Notes under the pieces: model-generated
Told to the model about the DNA's origin: nothing
Database searches by the model: none
Seen by the model: only the letters and a program-made list of their open reading frames with translations
Source of the DNA: Nanobdellota archaeon
Lineage (GTDB): Archaea > Nanobdellota > Nanobdellia > Parvarchaeales > Parvarchaeaceae
DNA length: 64,000 nucleotides
Direction of reading: 5' to 3'
Assembly: GCA_021799085.1 (NCBI GenBank)
Contig: JAJZBD010000001.1
Location: forward strand, 111,483-175,482
Made by a program: the position numbers and the translations under genes
Part shown: piece by piece, positions 43,110 to 52,774 of the stretch
How positions within the stretch are numbered: position 1 is the stretch's first letter
Layout of the letters: every line of letters starts with the position of its first letter

Positions 43110-43895
43110 TTACCTAAGATTTTCAACTGCTCCTTTTGTCCATATTATCAGCCTGCCGGGTTTGCCAGCCTGTGAAACATCGGTCATTGAAAGAGAAGAA
43201 GGATTTGTAACCTTTACATTAATGTTTGAAAATGCCTTTGATATCTTCTCACCTTCTTTAACAACGAGAACTATTCCTAGCTTCTTCTTGTACTTTCTCC
43301 CCCTTAGTTTTCCTTTTCCGCTCCTTATGCTTTTCTTCATTATCCTTTCAAGTTCTGCATTCAAACCAATGGAAGAAAACAGATTTTTAGCTTCCTTTGT
43401 CTTTTTTACCATTACTGCAGAATCCTCTATAACTATTGGTAGTTCCTTTATGCCGTTAATAGCATGAAACATAGAGACCTGTTTCATATCGGCAGATGCA
43501 GCTATTCCCATTCTAATGGCAAGTTTTCTTTCCTTCTTGTTTATCTCTTTTACAAGTTTTTTCTCAGCTTGTGGAGGATGTGCTTCCCTTCCACCAACTG
43601 TATTTGGAGCAACTGCTCCCATGTAACTAAAATTAGTGCCTACTCTGGAAAGAGTTTTTCTTGGAGTCCTGTCTAATCCTCTCCCATAGCTTGTCTTAAA
43701 TGACCTTCTTCTCTTTGTAAGCTCTGCCACCTTTCTTTTACCGGCCATGGGATCAGTGTATTTAAGCTGGAACATCTCGGACTGCTCTGCAAGAAACGCT
43801 TTTTTAAATGTAGAGTAGTTAAACTTTGTACTGAATACTTCTGGTAACTGAATCTCACCATTCTCCTTACCATCAGACGAAAATACTTTTACCAT
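43110..43895 (-). CDS. rpl4: Ribosomal protein L4 (uL4)
   Basis: 261 residues. The extended loop GRGLDRTPRKTLSRVGTNFS and GGREAHPPQAEKKLVKEINK are archaeal L4 signatures; the loop lines the exit tunnel. The C-terminus has SMTDVSQAGKPGRLIIWTKG. It begins 1 nt after L3. Confidence 0.95.
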   Translation of the reverse strand: MVKVFSSDGKENGEIQLPEVFSTKFNYSTFKKAFLAEQSEMFQLKYTDPMAGKRKVAELTKRRRSFKTSYGRGLDRTPRKTLSRVGTNFSYMGAVAPNTVGGREAHPPQAEKKLVKEINKKERKLAIRMGIAASADMKQVSMFHAINGIKELPIVIEDSAVMVKKTKEAKNLFSSIGLNAELERIMKKSIRSGKGKLRGRKYKKKLGIVLVVKEGEKISKAFSNINVKVTNPSSLSMTDVSQAGKPGRLIIWTKGAVENLR

Positions 43896-43896
43896 A

Positions 43897-44847
43897 TCAC
43901 TTTAACAATGTTATTTTTACTGGCTCGGCCTTTCTCGTAGGTCTTATTGCTTTTCTCATTATAATCAACCTGCTTGCACTTCCAGGAACGGAACCCTTGA
44001 GCACTATTGCACTTCCTTTTAAGTTGCCGTAGTTTTTATATCCGCTGGGAATGTTTACCTCCTGTGGATCCTTTACAACCTTAAAGACAAACTTGTTGTA
44101 CTCTACTCTTGAATTAAAACCTAGTCTACCATGCTGTGGAACGGTATACTGGACCTTTGCCATAGTTTCTGCACCCAAGTTACCAGCTTTCCTTCTCGAC
44201 TTACTGGCATGCACTGGATATATCTTTACACCATAACGCTTTACTGAGCCCTGGAAACCCTTTCCTTTCGTTATTGCGCCAACATCAACAAAATTGCCGT
44301 CTTTTATAACCGAAGAAACCTCTATTGACTTGCTTAGAAAGTTCCTTGCAGTCTCTAATTTATCATCAAATTTACCGCCTACTGCCAATTCAAATACCTC
44401 TGGTTTTTTCTTCAAGCCTATTGACCAAGGCTGTGTAGCCACCAATAAACGAAGATCGTCTGCTTTTCCTTTAAAATCATCTATGCTTTTATTGTTCTCC
44501 TTGAATTTTACCTTTCTCTGAACGTATTTGTTTATGCCTGTTCCCCAACTTTCTCCCACAGTTATCCCATTATTGTAGAATCTTACTGCGCACACTAACA
44601 ATGGAGGGCATTCTAGTATGGTTGCATTCGTCATTACCTCCATCTTAAACGTCGGCGAGTTTTTATCAGAATCAATGTAAACAAGTTGCAGCATCCCTGC
44701 CTTATAACCTGCAAACCCACCGATTTCGCCTTTCTCTAAGTCCCTGAAATTGTTGACTGTGTTGTAAGGCCGTTTGCTCTTCTTTATAGGGTAATACTGC
44801 AGACTTCCCCTTCTTGGAGTGCTCTTCTTCGTTATTTGATGTCCCAT
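43897..44847 (-). CDS. rpl3: Ribosomal protein L3 (uL3)
   Basis: 316 residues, first gene of the ribosomal protein operon. SKRPYNTVNNF, FAGYKAGMLQLVYID and GVTKGKGFQG-like AITKGKGFQGSVKRYGVKI are typical, as is QHGRLGFNSRVEYNK. The His-bearing tip near the peptidyl transferase centre is present. The genes from here to 34158 run without a gap larger than 52 nt. Confidence 0.95.
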   Translation of the reverse strand: MGHQITKKSTPRRGSLQYYPIKKSKRPYNTVNNFRDLEKGEIGGFAGYKAGMLQLVYIDSDKNSPTFKMEVMTNATILECPPLLVCAVRFYNNGITVGESWGTGINKYVQRKVKFKENNKSIDDFKGKADDLRLLVATQPWSIGLKKKPEVFELAVGGKFDDKLETARNFLSKSIEVSSVIKDGNFVDVGAITKGKGFQGSVKRYGVKIYPVHASKSRRKAGNLGAETMAKVQYTVPQHGRLGFNSRVEYNKFVFKVVKDPQEVNIPSGYKNYGNLKGSAIVLKGSVPGSASRLIIMRKAIRPTRKAEPVKITLLK

Positions 44848-44891
44848 AATTTAATTGCAATTGTTTTATTTACTGATATAGATTTTTTACG

Positions 44892-44899
44892 TTTAAATA
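44892..44899 (-). promoter_or_regulatory. TATA-like box of the ribosomal protein operon
   Basis: TATTTAAA on the minus strand, preceded by CC, lies 45-52 nt before the L3 ATG at 44847. With the usual 25-nt spacing transcription would start near 44868, giving a leader of about 20 nt. It is the best TATA match in this 140-nt gap. Confidence 0.45.
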
Positions 44900-44987
44900 G
44901 GTTAACATTTGAGATTATATTTCACTTAACATATAAATTCTTTCAATTTTGCCGTTATACTGGATTTTTGTTCAAAAATGATAGCGT

Positions 44988-46328
44988 TTAAAAGCTTATT
45001 ATCCTTATATTCTCTGTTGAGTTTTCACTCAAAGACAAACCTGAAATGACTATTGCCTTCTTTATGCCATGTTCTTTAGCTATATTAAAAAGATTACCTT
45101 CCGCTTTTTCCAGGCTTTTTACGAGTATTCCTTTAACATTTTTGCTGAAGAACAACTTAGAAAATGTTGTTTTGTTTGTTGTAATTGCAGATATATCCAA
45201 TTGAAGATGATGCCTTGAAAGCCTAAATGCGCTTCTTCCGGAGGGGGTAAAAGTTATTATCTTGTCTATTTTGGTGTTTATGACTAAATCTATTGCTGAA
45301 TTTAAGATGGCATCATGTATATCAGTTATCTTATATCTTTTTACAATACCTGAATAATGGTATTTCTCTATTATTCGTTTTAACATAGACAGCGCCTTTA
45401 AAGGGTAGACTCCTATGGCTGTTTCTTCCGAAAGCATGACTGCATCCGTTCCTTCATCTATTGCGGTAAAAACATCGTCTGCCTCCGCCCTGGTAGGCAT
45501 TACATTATTTGTCATAGATTCAAGCATCTGCGTAGCTGTTATAACTGGCTTGCTGTTTTCATTGCATAAAGATAAAAGCTTTTTTTGAACCTCCGGCAAA
45601 TCCGCAATATCTATGTTTAAGCCAAGATCTCCTCTAGCAACCATTATAACGTCTGCTACCTTTACAATCTCATTAAAGTGTTTCACTGCTTCTATTCTCT
45701 CTATCTTTGCTATCAGAACGCTTTTTTCCCCGGCTATTTTTCTAGCATTCTCTATGTCCTTTGCACTGGATATAAAAGACAAAGCAAATGTATTTATTCC
45801 AAGGCTTAAGCCGAATTTTATTCCGTCTTCATCTTTCTTTGTTGGATATTTCCCGGGATAGGATATTCCTTTAAAATTTATGCTCTGCTCGTTAAGAAGA
45901 ACACCATTATTCAAGGCCTTCGCAACCAAAAGGCCCATTTCCTTTCTTATCGGCTTGAACTCTATTTTGCCATCTGATAGAAGAAGCTTGCTTTTTAGGT
46001 TTATCATCTTTATTATTTCCTCTGAAACCTGTATCTGCCCATTCTTGCCGAAGGTGTATTCAGTTCCTTCTTTTATTTCTATTTTGTCTCCGTGTACTTT
46101 TCCAGTCCTTAATTTTGGCCCTGGAAGATCAAAAAACATTAGAACACTTCGTTTTGTTTCTTGCTCGGCTTTCCTTACGTTTGCAACTACTCTTCTAAAG
46201 TATTCTTTGTCTCCATGAGAAAGATTAAATCTGAATATGTCCGCTCCTTTGAGAATCATCTTTTTAAGCATTTCATAGCTGTCGCATGCCGGTCCTACAG
46301 TAACTACTGTTTTAATCTTGCTTGCCAT
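44988..46328 (-). CDS. pyk: Pyruvate kinase
   Basis: Converts phosphoenolpyruvate and ADP to pyruvate and ATP. The 446-residue protein has VVTVGPACDSYEMLKKMILK with FRFNLSHGD, MFFDLPGPKLRTG, the catalytic Lys in LIAKIERIEAV, the metal-site segment VARGDLGL and KPVITATQMLESMTNNVMPT with TRAEADDV. The C-terminal allosteric domain is short, which is usual in archaea. It shows that lower glycolysis yields ATP in this organism. Confidence 0.95.
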   Translation of the reverse strand: MASKIKTVVTVGPACDSYEMLKKMILKGADIFRFNLSHGDKEYFRRVVANVRKAEQETKRSVLMFFDLPGPKLRTGKVHGDKIEIKEGTEYTFGKNGQIQVSEEIIKMINLKSKLLLSDGKIEFKPIRKEMGLLVAKALNNGVLLNEQSINFKGISYPGKYPTKKDEDGIKFGLSLGINTFALSFISSAKDIENARKIAGEKSVLIAKIERIEAVKHFNEIVKVADVIMVARGDLGLNIDIADLPEVQKKLLSLCNENSKPVITATQMLESMTNNVMPTRAEADDVFTAIDEGTDAVMLSEETAIGVYPLKALSMLKRIIEKYHYSGIVKRYKITDIHDAILNSAIDLVINTKIDKIITFTPSGRSAFRLSRHHLQLDISAITTNKTTFSKLFFSKNVKGILVKSLEKAEGNLFNIAKEHGIKKAIVISGLSLSENSTENIRIISF

Positions 46329-46359
46329 AGCTATGTTAAAAACTGCAAGAATTTATACA

Positions 46360-49300
46360 TTAGCTTACCTGACCGTTTAATGGCCCAATGCTTTCAACTG
46401 GCATAATACCGCTTGGAGGATAAGCTCTTATTAAAATCCAATAGTATCTGGCTGTATGAGCAGCCCCTCCGGATGTATCACCAACATAAACTGTGGATCC
46501 GGAAGGGGAGACAGAATAAGTAGCTGAAAGTATAGTTGATAACGTACCAGTATACGGATACTGAAATATTGATGAGGCAGATGAAGCTATCTGCAAAGTC
46601 TGTGAACTTGGCAAGACAGTAAATCTGTAGAATATATAATCATTGTTGGGTATGCTACTGGAAGAAGAAGTCGTTGCAGAATCATCGTATTCTATGAAGG
46701 AGCTTGTACAGAAAGGGTCTGAAGAAAACGCCACTCCTGTACTGGCAGGTTGACCGCTTCCACCACAACTTATAAATCCTTGACCCGTTTCCTGTGGATC
46801 CGAACCTGCTAGTAGGCCCAACATCTGTTGATCTGCTGGATTCGAGCTTTCTGGTGCCCCGTAGTATGTGCTTGCCTCCATTATTAATCCATTGAATAAA
46901 GATGAGGGACCAGAAGTCCACTCTAAGTAGGAAGATGAACTGCCCTGATCAGATAATGTAGTTACATAACCCGGAGAAGAAGCACTTCCTGCTGTGTAAG
47001 ATGGTATTACTGTGCTATTTATAGTTGAATAAGAGGAGGGCTCTACTATAGATGACCCCTCAAAATTTGCGTAAAAATCAAACACATTAGGACCGTCGTT
47101 GTATTGCCCGTATACTGGAGAAAGCCGCGATGCTTCCCCATCGTTAGTGTTGTTAAACAAGCTTATGTTTGGCAATGCAAAGCCCATGAATGCAATGTAA
47201 GACTCCCTCGGTTGAATACTGCCCAATTTTAGCCAATAATCGGTTGAAGTACTTGCAGCTGAAACACCATTGAACTGAATATTGTTTATTGACAAAGCAT
47301 TATGACCATTTTGCTGATTTCCGTTTCCAGCTAATAGGTACCATGCAATTAATCCAGAGCTATTTAGGGGTGAGCCAGCGATGCCTTCATCGTAAAGCAA
47401 AGCTACTTTTGAAGGCGAAAATGCTTGGTTGTAAAACTGAATATTTGTTATGTATCCATTGAAATAGAAGTTACCTTGATTTGTATTTGCCCAAGCACCT
47501 TTGGTGTACCCTTCTCCTATCGTCCAATAAGCTGGAGAACATGACTGTAAATCACTACTAGAGTATGATTTTGTTGCAATTTCAGTACCATTTAAGTATA
47601 AAATTTGCTCTGAAGGCGTTTGTACTATTGTGACTGAATTCCATTTCCCATTAGCTACAAAGTAAGTCGTATTAAATGGCTCGGAATTAATCCAATCTCC
47701 TCCAGCAAGATTGCCATAACTATTTACATATATTATTGGGCTGTAACAACCTGCGGAAGAAACCTGCTCTGAATTACCATTCCACAATACAACTCCATCA
47801 CTGGTTGTTTTAAACCAAACGCTTATTGTAAATGTACTGCCTGTACCGAAAGGATAATTTTCTGGTATATTAGCATAGCTAGTTGCACCATTAAAATACG
47901 CCAAATCCCCAGATTCTAGCCACGAAGGTATAACGGTTCCACTTGGCGAGAAAAACTCAATATTACTAAGAGTTTTGTTCTCAAAACTGTTGTAAGCAAA
48001 GGAATTTATTGAGAGGTTCTGCTGGAAAACGTCTGAAGTTGGAGATGATTGAAGATTGGTTATAGATATGGGAACGAAATTCTTAACGTTTTTAGGAACA
48101 TTTGCTACTGCTTCCCAGTATGTCTGATTAGCAAGATTGGATTGATTTGAAAAAACGGTTATATTGTATAAACCTGCTGACAATGGTTTTTGGTATGACA
48201 AACTTGCAGATCCCAATGGAACGACTACAGAACCGTTTATCATCAAACCTATGTGACTGGCTTGTATACCAAAAGCAGTTATATTTGTTACATCGCCGTA
48301 AGCTATACCGTTATTTCCATCCCTTACGCCATTAACAAACACAGTAATCTGAGGCTGAACAGGACCAAATGTCACTGATGGCATTACGCCGTTTGGAGGA
48401 TATGCTCTTATTATAAGTCCGTTCCAATATTCGTCGCCTCCGTCTGCACCATCCCCTACTAAACCCAAGTAATTACCATTATTAGAAACAGTATAGGTAT
48501 TAGACGGATTTTGCCCAATCTCACTTCCATAAGTACCTAAGTTAGTAGACAGGTATTGAGTGGCAGAACCATCATTAACTACAACTCCTGAAAGAACCCA
48601 TTCTCCGCTCCAATAACCGGTATCTGGTGGTGCAGACCAGGAGGTCCATGATGCTGTCGAGGCTATCCCATACCAACCGCTACCGTCTCCCTGCCTAGCT
48701 AATTGTCCGCTTCCACTCGGACTTTCTAAAAAGAACACATCATTTAATCTATTGATGTATGTATAATACTCAATTATCATATTATTTGACTGGCCATTTG
48801 CTACGGTGTACAGGTAGTTTCCTACGGAATCTAATGCATACAAAGCATTTGTACCAAATGGTGAGCCAGAAGGAGCAGAAGTAGTCTGTCCCGCAGTTCC
48901 TGCCGTAGTCCACCCGCTATCGCTTGCGCCCGAATAATAATTTAAAAATACATTTGCACCATCGTCATACTCCCCATAAGTTGAGGAAAGCTGTGGTGCT
49001 TCTCCATCGTTGGTATTATTAAATAAATTCGCTGATTTTGAGGCAAAACCCATGTAAACTGTTATTGATGAACTTGCAGGTATGCCACTCAATTTAAGCC
49101 AGTAAACACTGCTGGTAGCGGTATTTGAATTTCCTGACTCTAGCCATGAGTCAATTATTGTTCCGTTTGGATAGAAGAACTCTACGTTCTGCAAGTTTGA
49201 AGCTTCGTACTGCTGATAGTTTGCTGAGTCAACAACTACTTCCTGTTGGAATGGAGATGGTGTTGCAGTAGATTGGCTATTTTTTATAGTTAACGGAACG

Positions 49301-50034
49301 AAATTTAAAACATTCTTTGGGATTATAAGAAGTTGCTGGGGAAGAAAACATGATGGACTTATTATATTTAATGCCTGAACATATATCTCAGCGGTTGAGC
49401 TCGGAGAGAACTGGCCGCCATTGCTGGGGGTTATACTTCCTGAATAATAACCTGATAAAGTACTTTCATTCTGCTCGGCTATTATCTTGTTGTGATTATA
49501 AATTATAAGAGTAAAATTTACATCGCCTACTAAATTACCCTTCGTATCAAGAAAAGAAACATTGTAGAAAACACTTGATGGATTATAAATATAAGAAGTT
49601 GAAATATATGATATCGGCAGATTCATAGCTATTTGCGCCTCTGGTTTTCCATTCTCTTTTACAAGTGTTACTTTACCGTCATAAGTGCCAGAACTTATTG
49701 GAAGCTCACCGGTGGTGTAAATCGATAAAGATTGCGATGCTTCTTCACTGCCAAATGACAGAGAAATAGAAGTATTACAGATTGAGGATACAAGACTTAG
49801 GCCCGGAGAAGAAAAACTAAACTGTTGAGATGAACCTATTCCTTCACCAGACAAAGAATTAACGGCATTTGCTATGCTTGTAGCAGCCAATTGAAGATCT
49901 TGTGCTGTACCTGCAGAGTTATATCCAACTTGGTAATATAAAGCATAGGATATGGCTGCTGCCAGAATAAATATTGCTATCCCCATCACTATAAGATACT
50001 CCAAGGAAGACTGACTTTTTGATCCAATTTGCAT
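46360..50034 (-). CDS. Large pilin-like surface protein with DUF2341 and LamG domains
   Basis: A 1,224-residue protein. The N-terminus is a clear class III (prepilin) signal: K-S then QSSLEYLIVMGIAIFILAAA, with Glu at +5 as in archaeal pilins, followed by the hydrophobic helix. Two DUF2341-type domains follow (about 265-570 and 665-1,220), each with PFQQ..., FF.PNGTIIDSWLESG, a YW-L-K-L core and the sugar-binding-like NNTNDGEA stretch. A LamG/jelly-roll domain is inserted in the second copy (about 730-890; TFTISVWFKTTSDGVVLW and EQILYLNGTEIATK). The two DUF2341 parts look like an internal duplication. Large modular pilins of this kind are probably adhesins. Upstream are the two thymidylate kinase genes (8-nt gap); functional linkage is doubtful. 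Confidence 0.9.
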   Translation of the reverse strand: MQIGSKSQSSLEYLIVMGIAIFILAAAISYALYYQVGYNSAGTAQDLQLAATSIANAVNSLSGEGIGSSQQFSFSSPGLSLVSSICNTSISLSFGSEEASQSLSIYTTGELPISSGTYDGKVTLVKENGKPEAQIAMNLPISYISTSYIYNPSSVFYNVSFLDTKGNLVGDVNFTLIIYNHNKIIAEQNESTLSGYYSGSITPSNGGQFSPSSTAEIYVQALNIISPSCFLPQQLLIIPKNVLNFVPLTIKNSQSTATPSPFQQEVVVDSANYQQYEASNLQNVEFFYPNGTIIDSWLESGNSNTATSSVYWLKLSGIPASSSITVYMGFASKSANLFNNTNDGEAPQLSSTYGEYDDGANVFLNYYSGASDSGWTTAGTAGQTTSAPSGSPFGTNALYALDSVGNYLYTVANGQSNNMIIEYYTYINRLNDVFFLESPSGSGQLARQGDGSGWYGIASTASWTSWSAPPDTGYWSGEWVLSGVVVNDGSATQYLSTNLGTYGSEIGQNPSNTYTVSNNGNYLGLVGDGADGGDEYWNGLIIRAYPPNGVMPSVTFGPVQPQITVFVNGVRDGNNGIAYGDVTNITAFGIQASHIGLMINGSVVVPLGSASLSYQKPLSAGLYNITVFSNQSNLANQTYWEAVANVPKNVKNFVPISITNLQSSPTSDVFQQNLSINSFAYNSFENKTLSNIEFFSPSGTVIPSWLESGDLAYFNGATSYANIPENYPFGTGSTFTISVWFKTTSDGVVLWNGNSEQVSSAGCYSPIIYVNSYGNLAGGDWINSEPFNTTYFVANGKWNSVTIVQTPSEQILYLNGTEIATKSYSSSDLQSCSPAYWTIGEGYTKGAWANTNQGNFYFNGYITNIQFYNQAFSPSKVALLYDEGIAGSPLNSSGLIAWYLLAGNGNQQNGHNALSINNIQFNGVSAASTSTDYWLKLGSIQPRESYIAFMGFALPNISLFNNTNDGEASRLSPVYGQYNDGPNVFDFYANFEGSSIVEPSSYSTINSTVIPSYTAGSASSPGYVTTLSDQGSSSSYLEWTSGPSSLFNGLIMEASTYYGAPESSNPADQQMLGLLAGSDPQETGQGFISCGGSGQPASTGVAFSSDPFCTSSFIEYDDSATTSSSSSIPNNDYIFYRFTVLPSSQTLQIASSASSIFQYPYTGTLSTILSATYSVSPSGSTVYVGDTSGGAAHTARYYWILIRAYPPSGIMPVESIGPLNGQVS

Positions 50035-50042
50035 AAGATTGA

Positions 50043-50645
50043 TTATACCTTTATATTAAAGAACTTATCAACAATCTTATTTATCCTTTGACTTACCTCT
50101 TCAACAGTTCCTTTGGCATCCACTTTTTTGAGATGAAATTCCTTTGCTATAGATAAGTAAGCCTGTCTGACTTTTGAGATCTTTTCAATGTTATCAAAAA
50201 GCTGCAGTCCATCAACCTGTTTTACAGATCTTGATAAAGAGGTCTTTGGGTCCAAATCCAAGTATATGCCAAGATCCGGTTTCCTAAAGCTAATATTTAC
50301 GGAACGAAGCCATTTGTAATTTATATTTGATGCAAAACCATACGCAAGCGTTGAGAAGAAATACCTGTCGCATAAAACAATAAAACCATCCTGCATCGCA
50401 GGCTCTATTTCGGTGTCTAAATGATGTGCTCTGTCGGCGCAGAAAAGCAACTGAAGTGCTTTATTTGAAAGATTAAGCTCCTTGTTTAATGCGGCCTTGG
50501 ATATTCCTCCTAAAATTCCATTGGTTGGTTCCTTTGTCAAAAGAACCTTGAATCCCTTAGATCTTAAATGCTCTGCCAGAAGAACAGACTGCGTGCCTTT
50601 CCCAGCGTTGTCTATTCCTTCTATCACTATAAACTTACCTTTCAT
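50043..50645 (-). CDS. tmk: Thymidylate kinase, copy 1
   Basis: Phosphorylates dTMP to dTDP. 200 residues. The P-loop is GIDNAGKGTQ (10-19), in which the Ser/Thr after Lys is Gly. KEPTNGILG, the D-R-Y motif in LCDRYFFSTLAYGF and a PDLGIYLDLDPKTSLSR stretch match the family. It follows a second paralogue after 2 nt. The D-R-Y and P-loop residues are mostly intact, so it may be active, but the two copies probably differ in role. Confidence 0.9.
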   Translation of the reverse strand: MKGKFIVIEGIDNAGKGTQSVLLAEHLRSKGFKVLLTKEPTNGILGGISKAALNKELNLSNKALQLLFCADRAHHLDTEIEPAMQDGFIVLCDRYFFSTLAYGFASNINYKWLRSVNISFRKPDLGIYLDLDPKTSLSRSVKQVDGLQLFDNIEKISKVRQAYLSIAKEFHLKKVDAKGTVEEVSQRINKIVDKFFNIKV

Positions 50646-50647
50646 GG

Positions 50648-51256
50648 TTAATCAAAGCTTTTTTTAATTAAATAAGATATCTCTTCTATGCTTTTGCTCC
50701 CGTCTATCTCCTCCCAGGCTTTTGCATGAAAACCTTCATTTTTTAATTTATCATAAAATGTTGAAACTGTAGAAAGAAAGTTTTTATTGCTTTCAAACTT
50801 GTCCACATCCAGTTTTCCCTTCTGTTTTTCCTTTCTCTGCATGGATATATCGACTGGAACGTTTATGTAAAAAACCTTATCCACTACTGGCATGTCCAAG
50901 AGCTTTATAATCTGTTTTCCATTTTCATAGGAAAAGCCACCTGCTGACTGGTACGCCAAAGTGGAAAAGAAGAATCTGTCTATTATAACATAATTTCCTT
51001 CTTTTACAGCATCTATTATGTTGCTTCTGTCCTTTACCATATCAATTATATAATCCATAAAAAGTTCATCCACTTTCAAGTCTATCTTTTTATACAGAAA
51101 CGCTTTTATCCTTTCTCCGTAAACAGATGAATAATCGGGATAAGAGTATGTTAAAACTTTCTTGCCCTCTTTTTCAAGTGCTTCCTTTAAAAGTTTGGTC
51201 TGCGTGGCCTTTCCAGCGCCGTCTATCCCCTCTATCACTATTATTTTTCCTTCCAT
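50648..51256 (-). CDS. tmk: Thymidylate kinase, copy 2
   Basis: 202 residues, same family as its neighbour but clearly diverged (roughly one third identity by eye). P-loop GIDGAGKATQ (10-19), with Ala after Lys. SYPDYSSVYGERIKAFL, D-R-F in IIDRFFFSTLAYQS and VFYINVPVDISMQRK fit TMP kinase. It starts 1 nt after the PolD small subunit gene, so dNTP supply and replication genes are transcribed together. Confidence 0.9.
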   Translation of the reverse strand: MEGKIIVIEGIDGAGKATQTKLLKEALEKEGKKVLTYSYPDYSSVYGERIKAFLYKKIDLKVDELFMDYIIDMVKDRSNIIDAVKEGNYVIIDRFFFSTLAYQSAGGFSYENGKQIIKLLDMPVVDKVFYINVPVDISMQRKEKQKGKLDVDKFESNKNFLSTVSTFYDKLKNEGFHAKAWEEIDGSKSIEEISYLIKKSFD

Positions 51257-51257
51257 T

Positions 51258-52694
51258 TTATACCTCCCTTAACCCCTTTTTGTATGCTTGGACCTTATCT
51301 CCAAGAAAATCAAGTATCTGAAAACTTTTATCGCGCATGTTTACTACTGGAATTTTTGCAACATCCGGATCCATACCGTATTTTTTCTGGTAAGAGGTTT
51401 GGTACTGCCAGCATGATGAATTTATAAGCACTGTTCCCTTGTAAATTGACGCTAAAGTTTTATGTATGTGTCCTGTGGCATATATATCAGGAGTTTCCTC
51501 TATAACAAGGTAATCTCTTGGTAAAGGCATCAATTGCGTTGATCCATGCGAAGGTGCAAGATGCCTTGATCTAAGGTGTATTTTCATTATGTTCTCTATA
51601 TCATCCGCGTCCATTTTACTGTATTTTGGTATCTTATTTGCGTAGTAGGTTATGCTGAAGCCATGATATGAAAGCAAGTTAATTTTTGCCTTACCAACGA
51701 CAAGATTAACTTGATATGGATTTGAAAGAAAAACCGCATTCTTTAATTTATACAAACTTTCCGCAAAATTCTTATCAAGCTTCGGCTGCGGCTCAGCAAT
51801 GTGTGTAGCGTCGTGATTACCCTGTGATAAGATCAGCTTTATGTTTTTTGGTATCCTGTCAAGAAAACTGTATAGTTTATCGTATTGTCCTTTAAGATCA
51901 GTTATAGCAAGCTCCTTTTCCTGATCGGGATATACACCTATACCATCTATCAAATCACCGTTTAATACAATAAATTTGACTAACTTGGCGATGTTTGAAT
52001 ACTCAGGTATCTCTCCGTTTATCCATCTTATGAACCTTTCAAAAGCATCATTTACGAAAAGTTTTGATCCTACGTGTATATCCGATAAAAAAAGAATAAA
52101 TGAATCATCAATTTCTTGCTTTAATTTTTCCCTCATCTGTATTTCCGGAAATATTATGTCCTTAACAAATATGGCGTCATTGTATTTTCTTCCAGTTATC
52201 ATCACGACTTGGTCTTCAAGTATTTCTTGATTAGAATTTGTTATTATCGCTTTGTAACTACCAGTATTGTCCTCGATATCCAGTATAGTATATTTTTTCA
52301 CAGGGCTTATAGAAACGGAAGAAACCATTACTATTGATTTTACGTCGGAGCTCTGTGGCATGTTTTTTATGTTTGACAGTGATAGCAGTCCAGACCTATC
52401 CTTGCTCATTAAAATTGCCTTTAATCTATTGAACCTGTCATTAAAATAGTTTACCCAGTTTGGAGGTTTTGACTCTGATATTTCACCTTCATAGTTTTTT
52501 ATTATTTCTATGCTTGAATCCGTGTTAGCCTCTCCATCATATAAATCATGAAAGGTGTTTATATCAAGAAAGTTTACGTTTTTTTCTTTGAGAGTTTTTA
52601 TTAGACCATCAATATCAGAAATATTTACATCCTTTATAGATGAATCCACAAGTATTCCATTTGAAAACAGAGTATTAAGTTGATTTTCATCCAT
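51258..52694 (-). CDS. polB: DNA polymerase D small subunit (DP1)
   Basis: The small subunit of the archaeal family D replicative polymerase, with 3'-5' exonuclease activity. From ATG 52694 it has 478 residues; the long N-terminal helical region of other DP1 proteins is shortened. An OB fold (about 150-210) precedes the Mre11-like phosphoesterase domain with LSDIHVGSKLF, LNGDLIDGIGV, LSQGNHDATH, SYHGFSITYY and ATGHIHKT, all metal ligands present. PolD occurs in Euryarchaeota, DPANN and Asgard groups but not Crenarchaeota. Confidence 0.94.
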   Translation of the reverse strand: MDENQLNTLFSNGILVDSSIKDVNISDIDGLIKTLKEKNVNFLDINTFHDLYDGEANTDSSIEIIKNYEGEISESKPPNWVNYFNDRFNRLKAILMSKDRSGLLSLSNIKNMPQSSDVKSIVMVSSVSISPVKKYTILDIEDNTGSYKAIITNSNQEILEDQVVMITGRKYNDAIFVKDIIFPEIQMREKLKQEIDDSFILFLSDIHVGSKLFVNDAFERFIRWINGEIPEYSNIAKLVKFIVLNGDLIDGIGVYPDQEKELAITDLKGQYDKLYSFLDRIPKNIKLILSQGNHDATHIAEPQPKLDKNFAESLYKLKNAVFLSNPYQVNLVVGKAKINLLSYHGFSITYYANKIPKYSKMDADDIENIMKIHLRSRHLAPSHGSTQLMPLPRDYLVIEETPDIYATGHIHKTLASIYKGTVLINSSCWQYQTSYQKKYGMDPDVAKIPVVNMRDKSFQILDFLGDKVQAYKKGLREV

Positions 52695-52774
52695 AATATT
52701 TAACCACAACCAATACTATCTCAACAGCAATAAATATATATTTGCCTTTTATTTTTTTATAATTCTACAATGCA

